64,000 nt of DNA from NCBI GenBank assembly GCA_902591415.1, contig CACJAU010000002.1:1-64000 (forward strand). The letters are read 5' to 3'. Position 1 is the first letter of the stretch; the number at the start of each line of letters is the position of its first letter. Below, in pieces: positions 10,015 through 18,362 of the stretch. This DNA comes from an uncultured Pelagibacteraceae bacterium (lineage in GTDB: Bacteria; Pseudomonadota; Alphaproteobacteria; Pelagibacterales; Pelagibacteraceae). The position numbers and the translations under genes are program-made. The notes beneath the pieces are model-generated. The model was not told where the DNA came from. It saw only the letters and a list, made by a program, of their open reading frames with translations, and made no database searches.

Positions 10015-10719
10015 TTATTGAAAAAATTGATCTAGAGGCTTTTCTGATTTTGCGAACTCAAGTTTCATTTTTTCGTAACCTTTAGAAGTTCTGAATGTTC
10101 TCTCAACCATATGCTTAATTCTAGCAGGATCGATTTTGGAAAAGTTTTTTTCTAGTATAGAGTATTGTGCTTCTGAGTGTTCAACATCTGCTCCCTGATG
10201 AGCGATAAATATTTCTAACTCTTCTTCTGTAAAACCTCTTTTCTTGTATTCTTTTTCAAACATTTCTGAAATGGCTGGATACCATCCTTCTATCGCGCAA
10301 TGGCAAGCCATTATTTCCCAAATATTAGCCTCTTTACAAATATTTACCCACTCGTCATTAATTTTTTGTAATTCTTCATTTTTTTTTGGGAATTTACCTC
10401 TTTTGATATTTGTTCCAACAAAAAGCTTAAAACGCATATCTAAATGATCGATGTGGTCCGCTGTTTCTCCCTCGTCATCTATTACCTCTTGCATTACTTC
10501 TAGGTCTTCCTTTGATATCAAACCTTGTTCAATTCCTTCTTTAAGTTTTGCTTTGTATATGTCTTGAATTTTTTGTCTAGTATCTAAAGCTCTGTATAGT
10601 TCGACTACTTCACTTCTTAAAACCTCGTCTCTTTTAAATTTGCCTGAAACAAGTTCACTCATAAAAGCCATATCTTTTATTTTTGGATGAAGAGATGTCA
10701 ACAATTCTTTAATTTGCAT
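10015..10719 (-). CDS. Heme-oxygenase-like dimetal protein, CADD/PqqC-like
   Basis: ETADHIDH (E-x6-H), HCAIEGW, HQGADVEH (H-x3-D-x2-H), a ligand arrangement like CADD-type heme-oxygenase-like dimetal enzymes. Confidence 0.65.
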   Translation of the reverse strand: MQIKELLTSLHPKIKDMAFMSELVSGKFKRDEVLRSEVVELYRALDTRQKIQDIYKAKLKEGIEQGLISKEDLEVMQEVIDDEGETADHIDHLDMRFKLFVGTNIKRGKFPKKNEELQKINDEWVNICKEANIWEIMACHCAIEGWYPAISEMFEKEYKKRGFTEEELEIFIAHQGADVEHSEAQYSILEKNFSKIDPARIKHMVERTFRTSKGYEKMKLEFAKSEKPLDQFFQ

Positions 10720-10728
10720 AGAAAAAAG

Positions 10729-10757
10729 TTTATATATACTGTTTCACTGCCTGTCAA
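10729..10757 (-). promoter_or_regulatory. Strong predicted sigma70 promoter for the heme-oxygenase-like gene
   Basis: Reverse strand TTGACA-17-TATAAA; the -10 box is 9 nt from the ATG at 10719. Confidence 0.65.
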
Positions 10758-10826
10758 CAATATGTTAACTAGCAAATAATACTGTGACAAAATTAGACCA
10801 TTTTCAGAAACTATGCTGCTTTAAAA

Positions 10827-11435
10827 ATGAAAAATATATTAATCAATCCCAAAATCTCAATAAATATTAAAAGGAAAGAGATTAATGATCAAATTGATCA
10901 TGCTTTAATTAGCTGGTTAATAAAAAACTCTTTTAATCCAATAGTAATTCCTAACAAATTATTAAGTCTCCCAAAGAAAAAATTGTACAAATTTTTAAAA
11001 TCGCTGAAGCCGCGAGGCATTATATTATCGGGTGGTAACGAAGTTAAAAAAAAAAGCCTTAGGTATCAATTTCAAAGTTATTTACTAGACTACTCCTTTA
11101 AATATAAATTACCAATACTAGGAATTTGTCAAGGGATGCAATTCATGGGTGTTAGATTTGGTAGTAGATTGATTAAAGTAAAAAATCATGTAAAAAAAAA
11201 TCACAAGTTAATAAATTTTACGAAAGAAAAATTTCCAAAAAAATCAAATAGTTATCATGATTTTTCGTTAGAAAACTGTCCAAAAAATTTTTTTATTACG
11301 ACCAAATCTATTGATGGAAATATTGAGTCTATAAAACATAAATTTTTTCCGTGGGAAGGCTGGATGTGGCATCCTGAAAGAGATAAAGTTATTGATGAAA
11401 TTAATAACAAAAGACTTAAAAAAATTTTTAATTAA
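10827..11435 (+). CDS. Class I glutamine amidotransferase / gamma-glutamyl hydrolase (peptidase C26-like); candidate Cj1417-like hydrolase
   Basis: GIILSGGNE; nucleophile elbow GICQGMQFMG; C-terminal GWMWHPERD. Confidence 0.8.
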   Translation: MKNILINPKISINIKRKEINDQIDHALISWLIKNSFNPIVIPNKLLSLPKKKLYKFLKSLKPRGIILSGGNEVKKKSLRYQFQSYLLDYSFKYKLPILGICQGMQFMGVRFGSRLIKVKNHVKKNHKLINFTKEKFPKKSNSYHDFSLENCPKNFFITTKSIDGNIESIKHKFFPWEGWMWHPERDKVIDEINNKRLKKIFN

Positions 11436-12389
11436 ATGAAAAAAAAAACTCTTTACAAAATTAATACCTCAAAGTTATGGAACACATATAATTATGTAAA
11501 AAAATACGATAAATTTAAATACTCTAAAGAGGATGGAATTACATATTACATGAACTCGAGAAGAGATGCTGTTCTTAAATATCTCAAAAGTTTGGAATTA
11601 GGAAAAAAAATTACAATTCTTGAATTAGGATTTGGAGCAGGACAAAATGCAAAATATTTTATTAAACAATGCAAAAAATTTTATGGAATTGATGTTTCTG
11701 CCCCATTAGCTAAATTCGCTAGAAAAAAAAATAAATCATCAGTTAAATCCGGCAAGGCAAAATTTTTAGTGGGATCAATGGACAAAAAACTTAAATTAAC
11801 AAATCAGTCAATTGATGTAATTATCATTGTTGGAGCTCTACAGTATGTGATAGACCCAAACTTTTGCATGAGAGAATGCAGAAGAGTATTAAAAAAAAAT
11901 GGTTATTTAATTATCGCCCAATCTAATACGTTTCAAATTAATGAAATGATACACCCAAGAAAATTTTTGATAAACTTTTCAAAATTTTTAATTAACGAGC
12001 ATCATCAATATTCTCATTCTGATACTCTCAGATCTTTATTGCTTGAAACAAAGCTAAGAAAGTATTTTAAAAAATTTAAAAATTCTTGGTGGATGAATAG
12101 TTGGCTATTAAAAACAGGATGGAACGATGTCTGGAAGTTTGAAACCAATAGACGGTTACTCTCATATGGAAGACTTAAAATGATACTCACCAAAAATAAG
12201 TTATCTATCTACCGTTCGTGCAGTTTACCTTTTTTTTATAATAATAAAAATATTTTTACTAAATTAACTTTTCCAATTTTAGATAAAATATTAATTTTTT
12301 TAAATAAAATTTTCATTTTCTCCTTTTTTTTAAAATTTATAGGTGGAGCAAATATTTTCCTATGTAAAAAAATTGGAAACAAAAAATAG
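11436..12389 (+). CDS. Class I SAM-dependent methyltransferase
   Basis: ILELGFGAGQNAKYF...FYGIDVS...SIDVIIIVGALQYVIDPNFCMRECRRVLKKNGYLII. Confidence 0.8.
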   Translation: MKKKTLYKINTSKLWNTYNYVKKYDKFKYSKEDGITYYMNSRRDAVLKYLKSLELGKKITILELGFGAGQNAKYFIKQCKKFYGIDVSAPLAKFARKKNKSSVKSGKAKFLVGSMDKKLKLTNQSIDVIIIVGALQYVIDPNFCMRECRRVLKKNGYLIIAQSNTFQINEMIHPRKFLINFSKFLINEHHQYSHSDTLRSLLLETKLRKYFKKFKNSWWMNSWLLKTGWNDVWKFETNRRLLSYGRLKMILTKNKLSIYRSCSLPFFYNNKNIFTKLTFPILDKILIFLNKIFIFSFFLKFIGGANIFLCKKIGNKK

Positions 12390-12490
12390 ACTATATATAA
12401 AAAATCTTTACTAGATTTTAATTAGACCCATTAAAACTTAAAAATCAGGTAATTATAGCATTTTTAGATTATTTAAACTTAACTTTTTTC

Positions 12491-12533
12491 TTTACTGTTC
12501 AAAAAATGAACGTATAATGTTCAATTAATGAAC
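12491..12533 (+). promoter_or_regulatory. Predicted promoter with two GTTCA-N5-TGAAC operators upstream of and overlapping the regulator start codon
   Basis: TTTACT-16-TATAAT; palindromes GTTCAAAAAATGAAC (12497-12511) and GTTCAATTAATGAAC (12519-12533). Confidence 0.65.
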
Positions 12534-12839
12534 AAAATAAAAAATAACCAAGATCAGTTTGAATTACTTAGGAAAATTCAAAAAAAACCAAACTCTTCTC
12601 AAAGAGAATTAGCTCAAGAATTAGGTTTTAGTTTAGGAAAATTAAATTATTGCCTTAAAGCTCTTCAAAAGAAAGGTTTTGTTAAACTTAAAAATTTTCA
12701 GAAAAATAAAAATAAAATTCAACATTTAAGTTACATAGTCACACCTAAAGGAATAGCAGAAAGAACAAAACTTACAATCAATTTCATGAAAAGAAAAATG
12801 AAAGAATATGACGAGTTAAAAAAAGAGTTAGATATTTAA
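12528..12839 (+). CDS. MarR-family EPS-associated winged-helix transcriptional regulator
   Basis: SSQRELAQELGFSLGKLNYCLKALQKKGFVKLKNF...YIVTPKGIAERTKLT. Confidence 0.8.
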   Translation: MNKIKNNQDQFELLRKIQKKPNSSQRELAQELGFSLGKLNYCLKALQKKGFVKLKNFQKNKNKIQHLSYIVTPKGIAERTKLTINFMKRKMKEYDELKKELDI

Positions 12840-12846
12840 TTAGATT

Positions 12847-13344
12847 ATGTGGGCAATTATTAAATTTGATAAAAAAAATGTAAATCTTTTGAAAAATGAT
12901 TTGCATAAAAAAATAGGAAAAAGCTTAAAATTTTATATACCTAAAATTGGTATTAAAAACATTTATAAACAAAAACCTATGATAAAAGAAATTAACTTAC
13001 TCGGTGATTATATGTTTTGTTTTCATGAGAACTTATCTAATGAGAGATTTTTAAATAGCATAAAGTTTTGTAGAGGAATGAAATCCATTTTAAATGGACA
13101 TAAATTATTCCAAAGTGAAATTATAAGATTTATCAGCAAGTGCAAAAAAGCTGAAAATGAAGATGGTTATTTAAGATTTAATTTTTACCAACTAGATTTG
13201 AAAAAATCTTATAAATTTATATCAGGTCCATTTATAGATAAAATTTTTAGAATTATTGAAGTTCAACAAAGTAAAATAGATATACTTATAGGAAATATTA
13301 AAACTTCTATCAAAAAAGATAACTATTTAATTAAACCTATTTAG
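12847..13344 (+). CDS. NusG-paralogue transcription elongation/antitermination factor (RfaH/UpxY-like)
   Basis: N-terminal NGN-like region MWAIIKFDKKNVNLL...FYIPKI...LLGDYMFCFHE; C-terminal KOW-like FISGPFIDKIFRIIEVQQSKIDILI. Confidence 0.65.
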   Translation: MWAIIKFDKKNVNLLKNDLHKKIGKSLKFYIPKIGIKNIYKQKPMIKEINLLGDYMFCFHENLSNERFLNSIKFCRGMKSILNGHKLFQSEIIRFISKCKKAENEDGYLRFNFYQLDLKKSYKFISGPFIDKIFRIIEVQQSKIDILIGNIKTSIKKDNYLIKPI

Positions 13345-13414
13345 TAAAAAAAAATGAACAATTATATATTTGTAAAATTGACTTTTTACAAAGTGCGGAG
13401 CATTGTTTAATTAA

Positions 13415-14137
13415 ATGATTAAAGGAATAATTTTAGCAGCAGGAAGAGGATCTAGATTAGGACATTTAACCAAAAAAAAACCCAAGTCATTTAATAAGAC
13501 TAATAATAAAAGATATATCGATATTGTTATAGATAATTTTAAAGAAAATAATATCAATGATATTAATATAGTCGTGGGGTATAAAAAAAATTTATTTAAA
13601 AAATTTCCTCAAAAAAAAATTTTAAATAATAAATGGAAATCTACTAATATTTTTTATTCTTTATCTAAAGCAACAAAAATATTGCACGATAATATGTGTA
13701 TTATTTCATACTCTGACATTATTTACGATAAAGAAGCATTAAAACTCCTAATTCAAGAAAAAGGAGATATAATAATTTTAAATAACGTAAATTGGAAAAA
13801 GATTTGGAAATTGAGATTTAAAAATCCTTTGAAGGATTTAGAAAATTTTGATTATAAAGGAAAATATTTGACAAGGATTGGAGGTAAAGTAGAAACCATG
13901 TCATCCGTCAAAGGTCAGTTTGCTGGTCTTTTTAAGATCTCACCAAAAGGCTGGAAAATAATTTCAAAATTTATACAAATTGAAAAGATAGATATTAATA
14001 AGATTGATATAACATCTTTTTTTTCAAAATTTGTTAAAAAAAATCAAAAAATAGTTAAAGTGGTTAATTATAATAAAATGTGGTTTGAAGTAGATACCAT
14101 AAAGGATCACAGGTTGTTAAATTCAAAAAATTATTAA
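13415..14137 (+). CDS. Sugar-nucleotidyltransferase-like protein; candidate CTP:phosphoglutamine cytidylyltransferase (Cj1416-like)
   Basis: GIILAAGRGSRLGHLTKKKPKSF; ISYSDIIYD; VKGQFAGLFKISPKGW. Confidence 0.75.
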   Translation: MIKGIILAAGRGSRLGHLTKKKPKSFNKTNNKRYIDIVIDNFKENNINDINIVVGYKKNLFKKFPQKKILNNKWKSTNIFYSLSKATKILHDNMCIISYSDIIYDKEALKLLIQEKGDIIILNNVNWKKIWKLRFKNPLKDLENFDYKGKYLTRIGGKVETMSSVKGQFAGLFKISPKGWKIISKFIQIEKIDINKIDITSFFSKFVKKNQKIVKVVNYNKMWFEVDTIKDHRLLNSKNY

Positions 14138-14138
14138 T

Positions 14139-15131
14139 ATGAAAATACTTGTAACAGGTGCTGAAGGATTTATAGGGTCTCATTTAATTGAAGGATTAAT
14201 AAAAAAAGGACATAAGGTAAAAGCTTTAGTTTTATATAATTCTTTTAATTCATTAGGCTGGATTGATACATTTCAAGAAAGCACTAAGAAAAAAATTGAA
14301 GTAATTTTAGGAGATGTAAGAGATAAAGAATTTATTGATAAATCTTTAAAAGGAGTTGATGTAGTTATTAATTTAGCCGCCTTAATAAGCATACCTTACT
14401 CCTATAAAGCTAGCAGATCATATATTGAAACAAATGTTAATGGACTATTAAATATATTAAGTGCATCCATTAATAGAAAAATTAAACAAGTTATTCAAAT
14501 TTCTACAAGCGAAGTATACGGAACACCTAAAAGGGTGCCAATAAAAGAAGATTCTATCATCAATGCCCAATCACCTTATGCCGCTTCAAAAGTTGCCGCT
14601 GATCAATTAGCACTTTCATACTATAAATCTTATGGATTACCTGTATCTATAATTAGACCTTTTAATACTTATGGTCCAAGACAATCCACTAGAGCGATAA
14701 TACCTACGATAATAACCCAAGCATTAAATAGCGATAAAATTGAAATTGGATCTTTATTTCCCAAAAGAGATCTATTATTTGTCGAAGATACAGTTGAAGG
14801 TATAATCTCAGCAATAGGTAATAAAAAAAGTATTGGAAATATAATAAACATTGGTTCTGGATACGAAATATCAATAAAAGAACTTGTAAAAAAAATTTGT
14901 AAAATATTAAAAATAAATAAAGTTCTTAAGACAAAAAAAATTAGAAAAAGACCAAATAAAAGTGAAGTTCTTAGGCTTTTAGCCTCAACACAAAAAGCAA
15001 AAAAAATTTTGAAATGGTCTCCAAAAAATAAGGGAGCTAAAGGTCTTGAGCTTGGATTAATTAAAACGATAAATTGGTACAAAAAAAAAGAGAATTTGAA
15101 ATATTTTAAAAAATCAAATTTTTATTACTAA
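14139..15131 (+). CDS. legB: NAD-dependent sugar 4,6-dehydratase/epimerase, LegB-like
   Basis: ILVTGAEGFIGSHL; STSEVYGTPKRVPIKED; SPYAASKVAADQLALSYYKSYGLPVSIIRPFNTYGPRQSTRAIIPTII. Confidence 0.8.
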   Translation: MKILVTGAEGFIGSHLIEGLIKKGHKVKALVLYNSFNSLGWIDTFQESTKKKIEVILGDVRDKEFIDKSLKGVDVVINLAALISIPYSYKASRSYIETNVNGLLNILSASINRKIKQVIQISTSEVYGTPKRVPIKEDSIINAQSPYAASKVAADQLALSYYKSYGLPVSIIRPFNTYGPRQSTRAIIPTIITQALNSDKIEIGSLFPKRDLLFVEDTVEGIISAIGNKKSIGNIINIGSGYEISIKELVKKICKILKINKVLKTKKIRKRPNKSEVLRLLASTQKAKKILKWSPKNKGAKGLELGLIKTINWYKKKENLKYFKKSNFYY

Positions 15132-15146
15132 AAATCTAACTATTAA

Positions 15147-16151
15147 ATGAATAATAAAATTATAATAATCGCCGAAGCCGGTGTTAATCATAACGGCAAA
15201 TTATCTCAAGCTCTTAAGATGATTGATGTAGCGTCTAAAGCAAAAGCAGACTTTATAAAGTTTCAGACATTTGATCCAAAATCAGTAACTACAAAAAATC
15301 TAGGATTAGCTAATTATCAAAAAAAAGGGTCCTCTGATAAAACACATTTTAAACTTCTAGATAAACTCAAGTTATCAAAAGATGATTTTATAAAAATAAT
15401 AAAAAGATGTAAAAAAAAAAAAATTAAATTTTTATCAAGTCCATTTGATATTAATAGCATAAAACTTTTGAAAAAATTAAGAGTTAAAACATTTAAAATA
15501 CCATCAGGGGAAATAAATAATGTACCTTATTTAGAATATATTGGTTCTTTAAAAAGAAATATAATTTTATCTACTGGTATGAGCGATCTGGCAGAAGTTA
15601 AAAATGCGATTAATATTTTGGTAAGAAATGGAATGGAAAAAAAAAATATTTCTATTTTACACTGTAGCACCGAGTATCCTGCAAATATTGAAAAATTAAA
15701 TTTGATGTCGATAAGGTACTTAAAAGATAAATTAAAATTAAATGTGGGTTATTCCGATCACAGCATTGGTAGCGAGGCATCTTTAATTTCTCTAGCCTTA
15801 GGGGCAAAGATTTTTGAAAAACATTTCACATTAAATAAATTTGCAAAAGGTCCAGATCACAAGGCAAGTTTATCTCCCAATGAATTGATAAACTATGTAA
15901 AAAAATTAAATGACTTTAAAAAAAGCATAGGTAGATATCAAAAGAAACCTTACAAAGAAGAATTGAAAATAGCTAAAATCGCCAGAAAACAAATTGTTGC
16001 GTTATCAAAAATTAAACCAGGTGATAAATTTTCAGTCAAAAACATAACCACTAAAAGAGCTAGACAAGGTATACCCGCATCACAATGGAATAAAATCTTA
16101 GGAAAATATTCTAAGTTTTATTTTGCTGAAGATCAAAATATTAAGGTTTAA
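15147..16151 (+). CDS. legI: N-acetylneuraminate/legionaminate synthase
   Basis: IIAEAGVNHNGKLSQALKMIDVA; FKIPSGEINNVPYLEYI; LSTGMSDLAEV; GYSDHSIGSEASLISLALGAKIFEKHFTL; C-terminal SAF domain. Confidence 0.9.
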   Translation: MNNKIIIIAEAGVNHNGKLSQALKMIDVASKAKADFIKFQTFDPKSVTTKNLGLANYQKKGSSDKTHFKLLDKLKLSKDDFIKIIKRCKKKKIKFLSSPFDINSIKLLKKLRVKTFKIPSGEINNVPYLEYIGSLKRNIILSTGMSDLAEVKNAINILVRNGMEKKNISILHCSTEYPANIEKLNLMSIRYLKDKLKLNVGYSDHSIGSEASLISLALGAKIFEKHFTLNKFAKGPDHKASLSPNELINYVKKLNDFKKSIGRYQKKPYKEELKIAKIARKQIVALSKIKPGDKFSVKNITTKRARQGIPASQWNKILGKYSKFYFAEDQNIKV

Positions 16152-16154
16152 ATA

Positions 16155-17306
16155 ATGAAAATTTGTATTGTTACAGGTTCTAGAGCTGAGTTTTTTATCT
16201 TAAAAAATTTAATAAAAAAATTTAATATATCAAAATTTTTTAAGGATCACGTGGTTATCACAGGCTCCCACTTATCTAAAGATTTCGGAAACAATTTTAA
16301 TCAAATTTCTAGCTCAAAAATAAATGTCGTGAGAAAATTAAATCTCAAAATAAATAATGATAATGAAAGTGATATCTCTCAATATTTTTCATTGGGTGTA
16401 AAATTGTTTTCAAATACTTTAAATAAAATTAAACCAGATTTATTAATGATTTTAGGTGATCGATATGAAATTTATGCAGCAGCAGTTGCGGCTTGTTTTA
16501 ATCGCGTTCCCATAGCGCATATACATGGCGGCGAAAGAACCGAGGGAGTAATTGACGAAGCATTAAGACATTCTATAACAAAGTTATCACATATACATTT
16601 TGTTTCTACAAAGGAGCACTATAATAGGGTCAGGCAACTTGGTGAAAATAAAAATTATATATGTAATATAGGTTCCTTAGGCGTAGAGTCACTTAACAAG
16701 TCTAAGTTTCTAAGTAGAAATCAAATTGAAAAAAAATTAAAACTGAAATTTCGTAAAAAAAATATACTTATTACTTATCATTCAGAAACACTTAAATCCC
16801 GAAGTCAAAATAAGAAAAATATAATCACAATTTTAAATAGTTTAAAAAAAATGAAAAATACGACTTTAATTTTTACAATGCCTGGTGCTGATAGTAATTT
16901 CAAAACTATAATTAGTGAAATAAAAAAATTTTTAAAAAAAAATAACAATAGTTTTTTATTTAAATCACTAGGGGATGAGCTTTATTATTCAATTTGTAAT
17001 CAGGTAGATTTTATGATGGGAAACTCGTCGAGTGGAATTATTGAAATGCCATCTTATAAAAAAGGAACAATAAATATCGGTAATAGACAAAATGGAAGAG
17101 TTAAAGCAAAAAGTGTAATAGATGTTGATTGTAATGAGAAAAAAATTAAGTCAAAAATTAACTTTTTATATTCAAAAAAATTTAATCAAAATTTAAAAAA
17201 AATCAAAAATCCATATGACGGTGGAAAAAGTTCTGATAAAATTATAAAATTCCTGAAAAAAGTAAATCTGAAGGGTATCTTAAATAAAAAATTTATTGAC
17301 TATTAA
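16155..17306 (+). CDS. legG: UDP-GlcNAc 2-epimerase (hydrolysing), NeuC/LegG family
   Basis: GSRAEFFILKNLI; ILGDRYEIYAAAVAACFNRVPIAHIHGGERTEGVIDEALRHSITKLSHIHF; GNSSSGIIEMP. Confidence 0.9.
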   Translation: MKICIVTGSRAEFFILKNLIKKFNISKFFKDHVVITGSHLSKDFGNNFNQISSSKINVVRKLNLKINNDNESDISQYFSLGVKLFSNTLNKIKPDLLMILGDRYEIYAAAVAACFNRVPIAHIHGGERTEGVIDEALRHSITKLSHIHFVSTKEHYNRVRQLGENKNYICNIGSLGVESLNKSKFLSRNQIEKKLKLKFRKKNILITYHSETLKSRSQNKKNIITILNSLKKMKNTTLIFTMPGADSNFKTIISEIKKFLKKNNNSFLFKSLGDELYYSICNQVDFMMGNSSSGIIEMPSYKKGTINIGNRQNGRVKAKSVIDVDCNEKKIKSKINFLYSKKFNQNLKKIKNPYDGGKSSDKIIKFLKKVNLKGILNKKFIDY

Positions 17307-18360
17307 AATGCAAAATAAAAACAAACTTTTGATAAGCGAAAACGAAACTATTAAAAAAGCTATAATCAAAATTAAAAAGAATGCAACTCGTACTGTGGTG
17401 GTAGTTAATGATAAAAATCTATTACTCGGGACTTTGACTGAGGGAGATATTCAAAAAGCTCTTTTAAAAAATGTTAAAATAGGCTCAAGTATAAAACCTC
17501 TGTATAATAATTCACCTAAAAAAATTAATATCAATAATATAGATTTAGATAAAATTTCAAAAATTTTTGTTAAAGGTCAGTACGGCGCTCTACCAGTTGT
17601 TGACTCGAAGAATATAGTACAAAAAGTTATAACCTGGCCTCAGATCTTCAATACGAAAAAAGTAAAATTAAAACTTAAAAATATTGATGTTGTTATCATG
17701 GCAGGCGGAAAAGGTGAAAGGCTCAAACCTTACACAGAAATTTTGCCTAAACCTTTAATTCCAATTAATTCAAAACCTATGCTAGAACATATAATTGATA
17801 ATTTTACCTATTTTAATTTTAAAAAGTTTCATTTAGTTTTAAATCATCAAGCAGAATTGATTAAATCTTATTTTCGATCGAAGAAAAATAATTTTAAATT
17901 AAATTATGTAAAAGAGCCAAAAACTCTCGGAACAGCCGGGGGAATATATTTTATTAAAAAAATTCACTCGGATGATTTTATCATTACGAATTGTGATACT
18001 TTATTTAAAATTGATTACAATAAATTTTATGATAATCACAAAAAAAATAATAATTTTATAACTTTGGCAGTTTCTAAAACGCAACATGTTTTTCCTTACG
18101 GTTTTTGCAAACTCAAGGCAAATAATTTAATTTCAATTGATGAAAAACCAAAATTTAATTTTATAGCTAACACAGGCTTATACTTTGTAAAAAAAGAAAT
18201 AATAAAATTGATTCCAAAAAATAAAAAATTTGAAATGACTGACTTAATTGAAAAATGTATAAAAAATAAATATAAAACAGGAGTTTATTTAATACCTTCA
18301 AATTCTTGGACCGATCTTGGCCAGTTGTCAGATTTGCAGAAATCATTCAAAGGTATTTAA
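17296..18360 (+). CDS. ptmE: CBS-domain plus nucleotidyltransferase fusion, PtmE-like
   Basis: CBS pair VVVNDKNLLLGTLTEGDIQKAL...YGALPVVDSKNIV; then VVIMAGGKGERLKPYTEILPKPLIPINSKPMLEHII. Confidence 0.85.
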   Translation: MTIKMQNKNKLLISENETIKKAIIKIKKNATRTVVVVNDKNLLLGTLTEGDIQKALLKNVKIGSSIKPLYNNSPKKININNIDLDKISKIFVKGQYGALPVVDSKNIVQKVITWPQIFNTKKVKLKLKNIDVVIMAGGKGERLKPYTEILPKPLIPINSKPMLEHIIDNFTYFNFKKFHLVLNHQAELIKSYFRSKKNNFKLNYVKEPKTLGTAGGIYFIKKIHSDDFIITNCDTLFKIDYNKFYDNHKKNNNFITLAVSKTQHVFPYGFCKLKANNLISIDEKPKFNFIANTGLYFVKKEIIKLIPKNKKFEMTDLIEKCIKNKYKTGVYLIPSNSWTDLGQLSDLQKSFKGI

Positions 18361-18362
18361 TT

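Noticed and set aside
4300-14000. Dense poly-A/poly-T runs as possible slippage or phase-variation tracts
   Set aside because: Such runs are spread throughout and explained by Lys/Phe-rich AT-biased coding; the ORFs are intact and no single tract stands out.
14669-15082. 137-aa antisense ORF opposite the LegB-like gene
   Set aside because: Low-complexity hydrophobic product typical of reverse-strand reading of an AT-rich gene.
18306-18362. N-terminal extension of the CMP-nonulosonate synthetase ORF
   Set aside because: The extension lies inside ptmE, and the family begins at the internal Met (MSILCTICARGGSKG).
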